Shown: positions 63,938 through 64,000 of the stretch, in pieces | Layout: the number at the start of each line of letters is the position of its first letter | Numbering within the stretch: position 1 is the first letter of the stretch | Source of the DNA: Nitrospira sp. | GTDB lineage: Bacteria > Nitrospirota > Nitrospiria > Nitrospirales > Nitrospiraceae | Assembly: GCA_009594865.1 (NCBI GenBank) | Contig: VOPT01000045.1 | Coordinates: 42,314 to 106,313, forward strand | DNA: 64,000 bases | Reading direction: 5' to 3' | Made by a program: the position numbers and the translations under genes | The notes under the pieces: model-generated | Seen by the model: the letters and a program-made list of their open reading frames with translations, nothing else | What the model was told of the DNA's origin: nothing | Databases searched by the model: none

Positions 63938-64000
63938 TCATCCGGTCGAAACTTTCATGGCGTGGAGGTCGGGAAAGAGCTTGCTCGCGAACACAAACAG
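63938..64000 (-). CDS. C-terminal end of a gene running off the window
   Basis: The last 63 bases, read leftwards from 64000, are open: LFVFASKLFPDLHAMKVSTG followed by TGA at 63940-63938. Too short to name. It could be the end of a real gene on the minus strand or chance. Confidence 0.3.
   Translation of the reverse strand: MFVFASKLFPDLHAMKVSTG

Overview
The window looks like a chromosomal segment of a GC-rich, cytochrome-rich chemolithoautotroph, most likely a Nitrospira-type bacterium (phylum Nitrospirota). That assignment is inference from gene content. About a dozen c-type cytochromes, a Rieske/cytochrome b complex, a thiosulfate and sulfite oxidation set, a pyruvate:ferredoxin oxidoreductase of the kind used in the reductive TCA cycle, and many universal-stress proteins occur together. 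No rRNA or tRNA gene, CRISPR array, transposase or integron integrase was seen.

Left part (1-16.9 kb, + strand): a GT39-type membrane glycosyltransferase cut by the window edge; a DUF2231 and a bactofilin-like membrane protein; an Mla-type lipid transport operon (STAS-MlaE, MlaF, MlaD, lipoprotein) interrupted by a 180-bp palindromic element; a trehalose/glycogen pair (TreT, GlgP); a two-component system flanked by two near-identical 18-bp palindromes; a nucleotidyltransferase-like protein; and stress genes.

Middle (17-34.5 kb, + strand): the electron-transfer region. It holds small cytochromes c, a Rieske protein and a cytochrome b with a fused haem-c domain, a TsdA-like thiosulfate dehydrogenase, SorA/SorB-like sulfite dehydrogenase, a tetrahaem cytochrome, DsrE and thioredoxin. 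A POR operon follows (gamma-delta fusion, alpha, beta) with a cytochrome c'-like lipoprotein, a hemerythrin and a cytochrome c/b/pentahaem c module. A decayed BrnTA toxin-antitoxin locus closes this part.

35-49.5 kb (- strand): a stress and redox operon (Hsp20, phosphoribosyltransferase, Usp, cytochrome c, CcdA-glutaredoxin fusion, GNAT plus ADP-forming acyl-CoA synthetase), then a tightly overlapping operon for an AMP-forming acyl-CoA synthetase, pyruvate-dehydrogenase-type E1 alpha, E1 beta and E2, an acyl carrier protein and a nucleotidyltransferase.

49.5-64 kb: a remnant of a 2,3-diphosphoglycerate synthetase-type GTPase, a trypsin-like protease, PolX, malic enzyme, and then the most unusual stretch. 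At 55.0-58.7 kb three attC-like hairpins punctuate a minus-strand array of gene cassettes: HigBA, the anti-phage nuclease Shedu (SduA), and an unrecognised pair made of a PD-(D/E)xK-like protein and a coiled-coil membrane protein. The array abuts the malic enzyme gene. A diverged second copy of the 3' end of that gene lies inside the HigBA cassette. To the right are a gene-poor kilobase, a Usp, a PAS-LuxR regulator, a tetrahaem membrane cytochrome and broken fragments at the edge.
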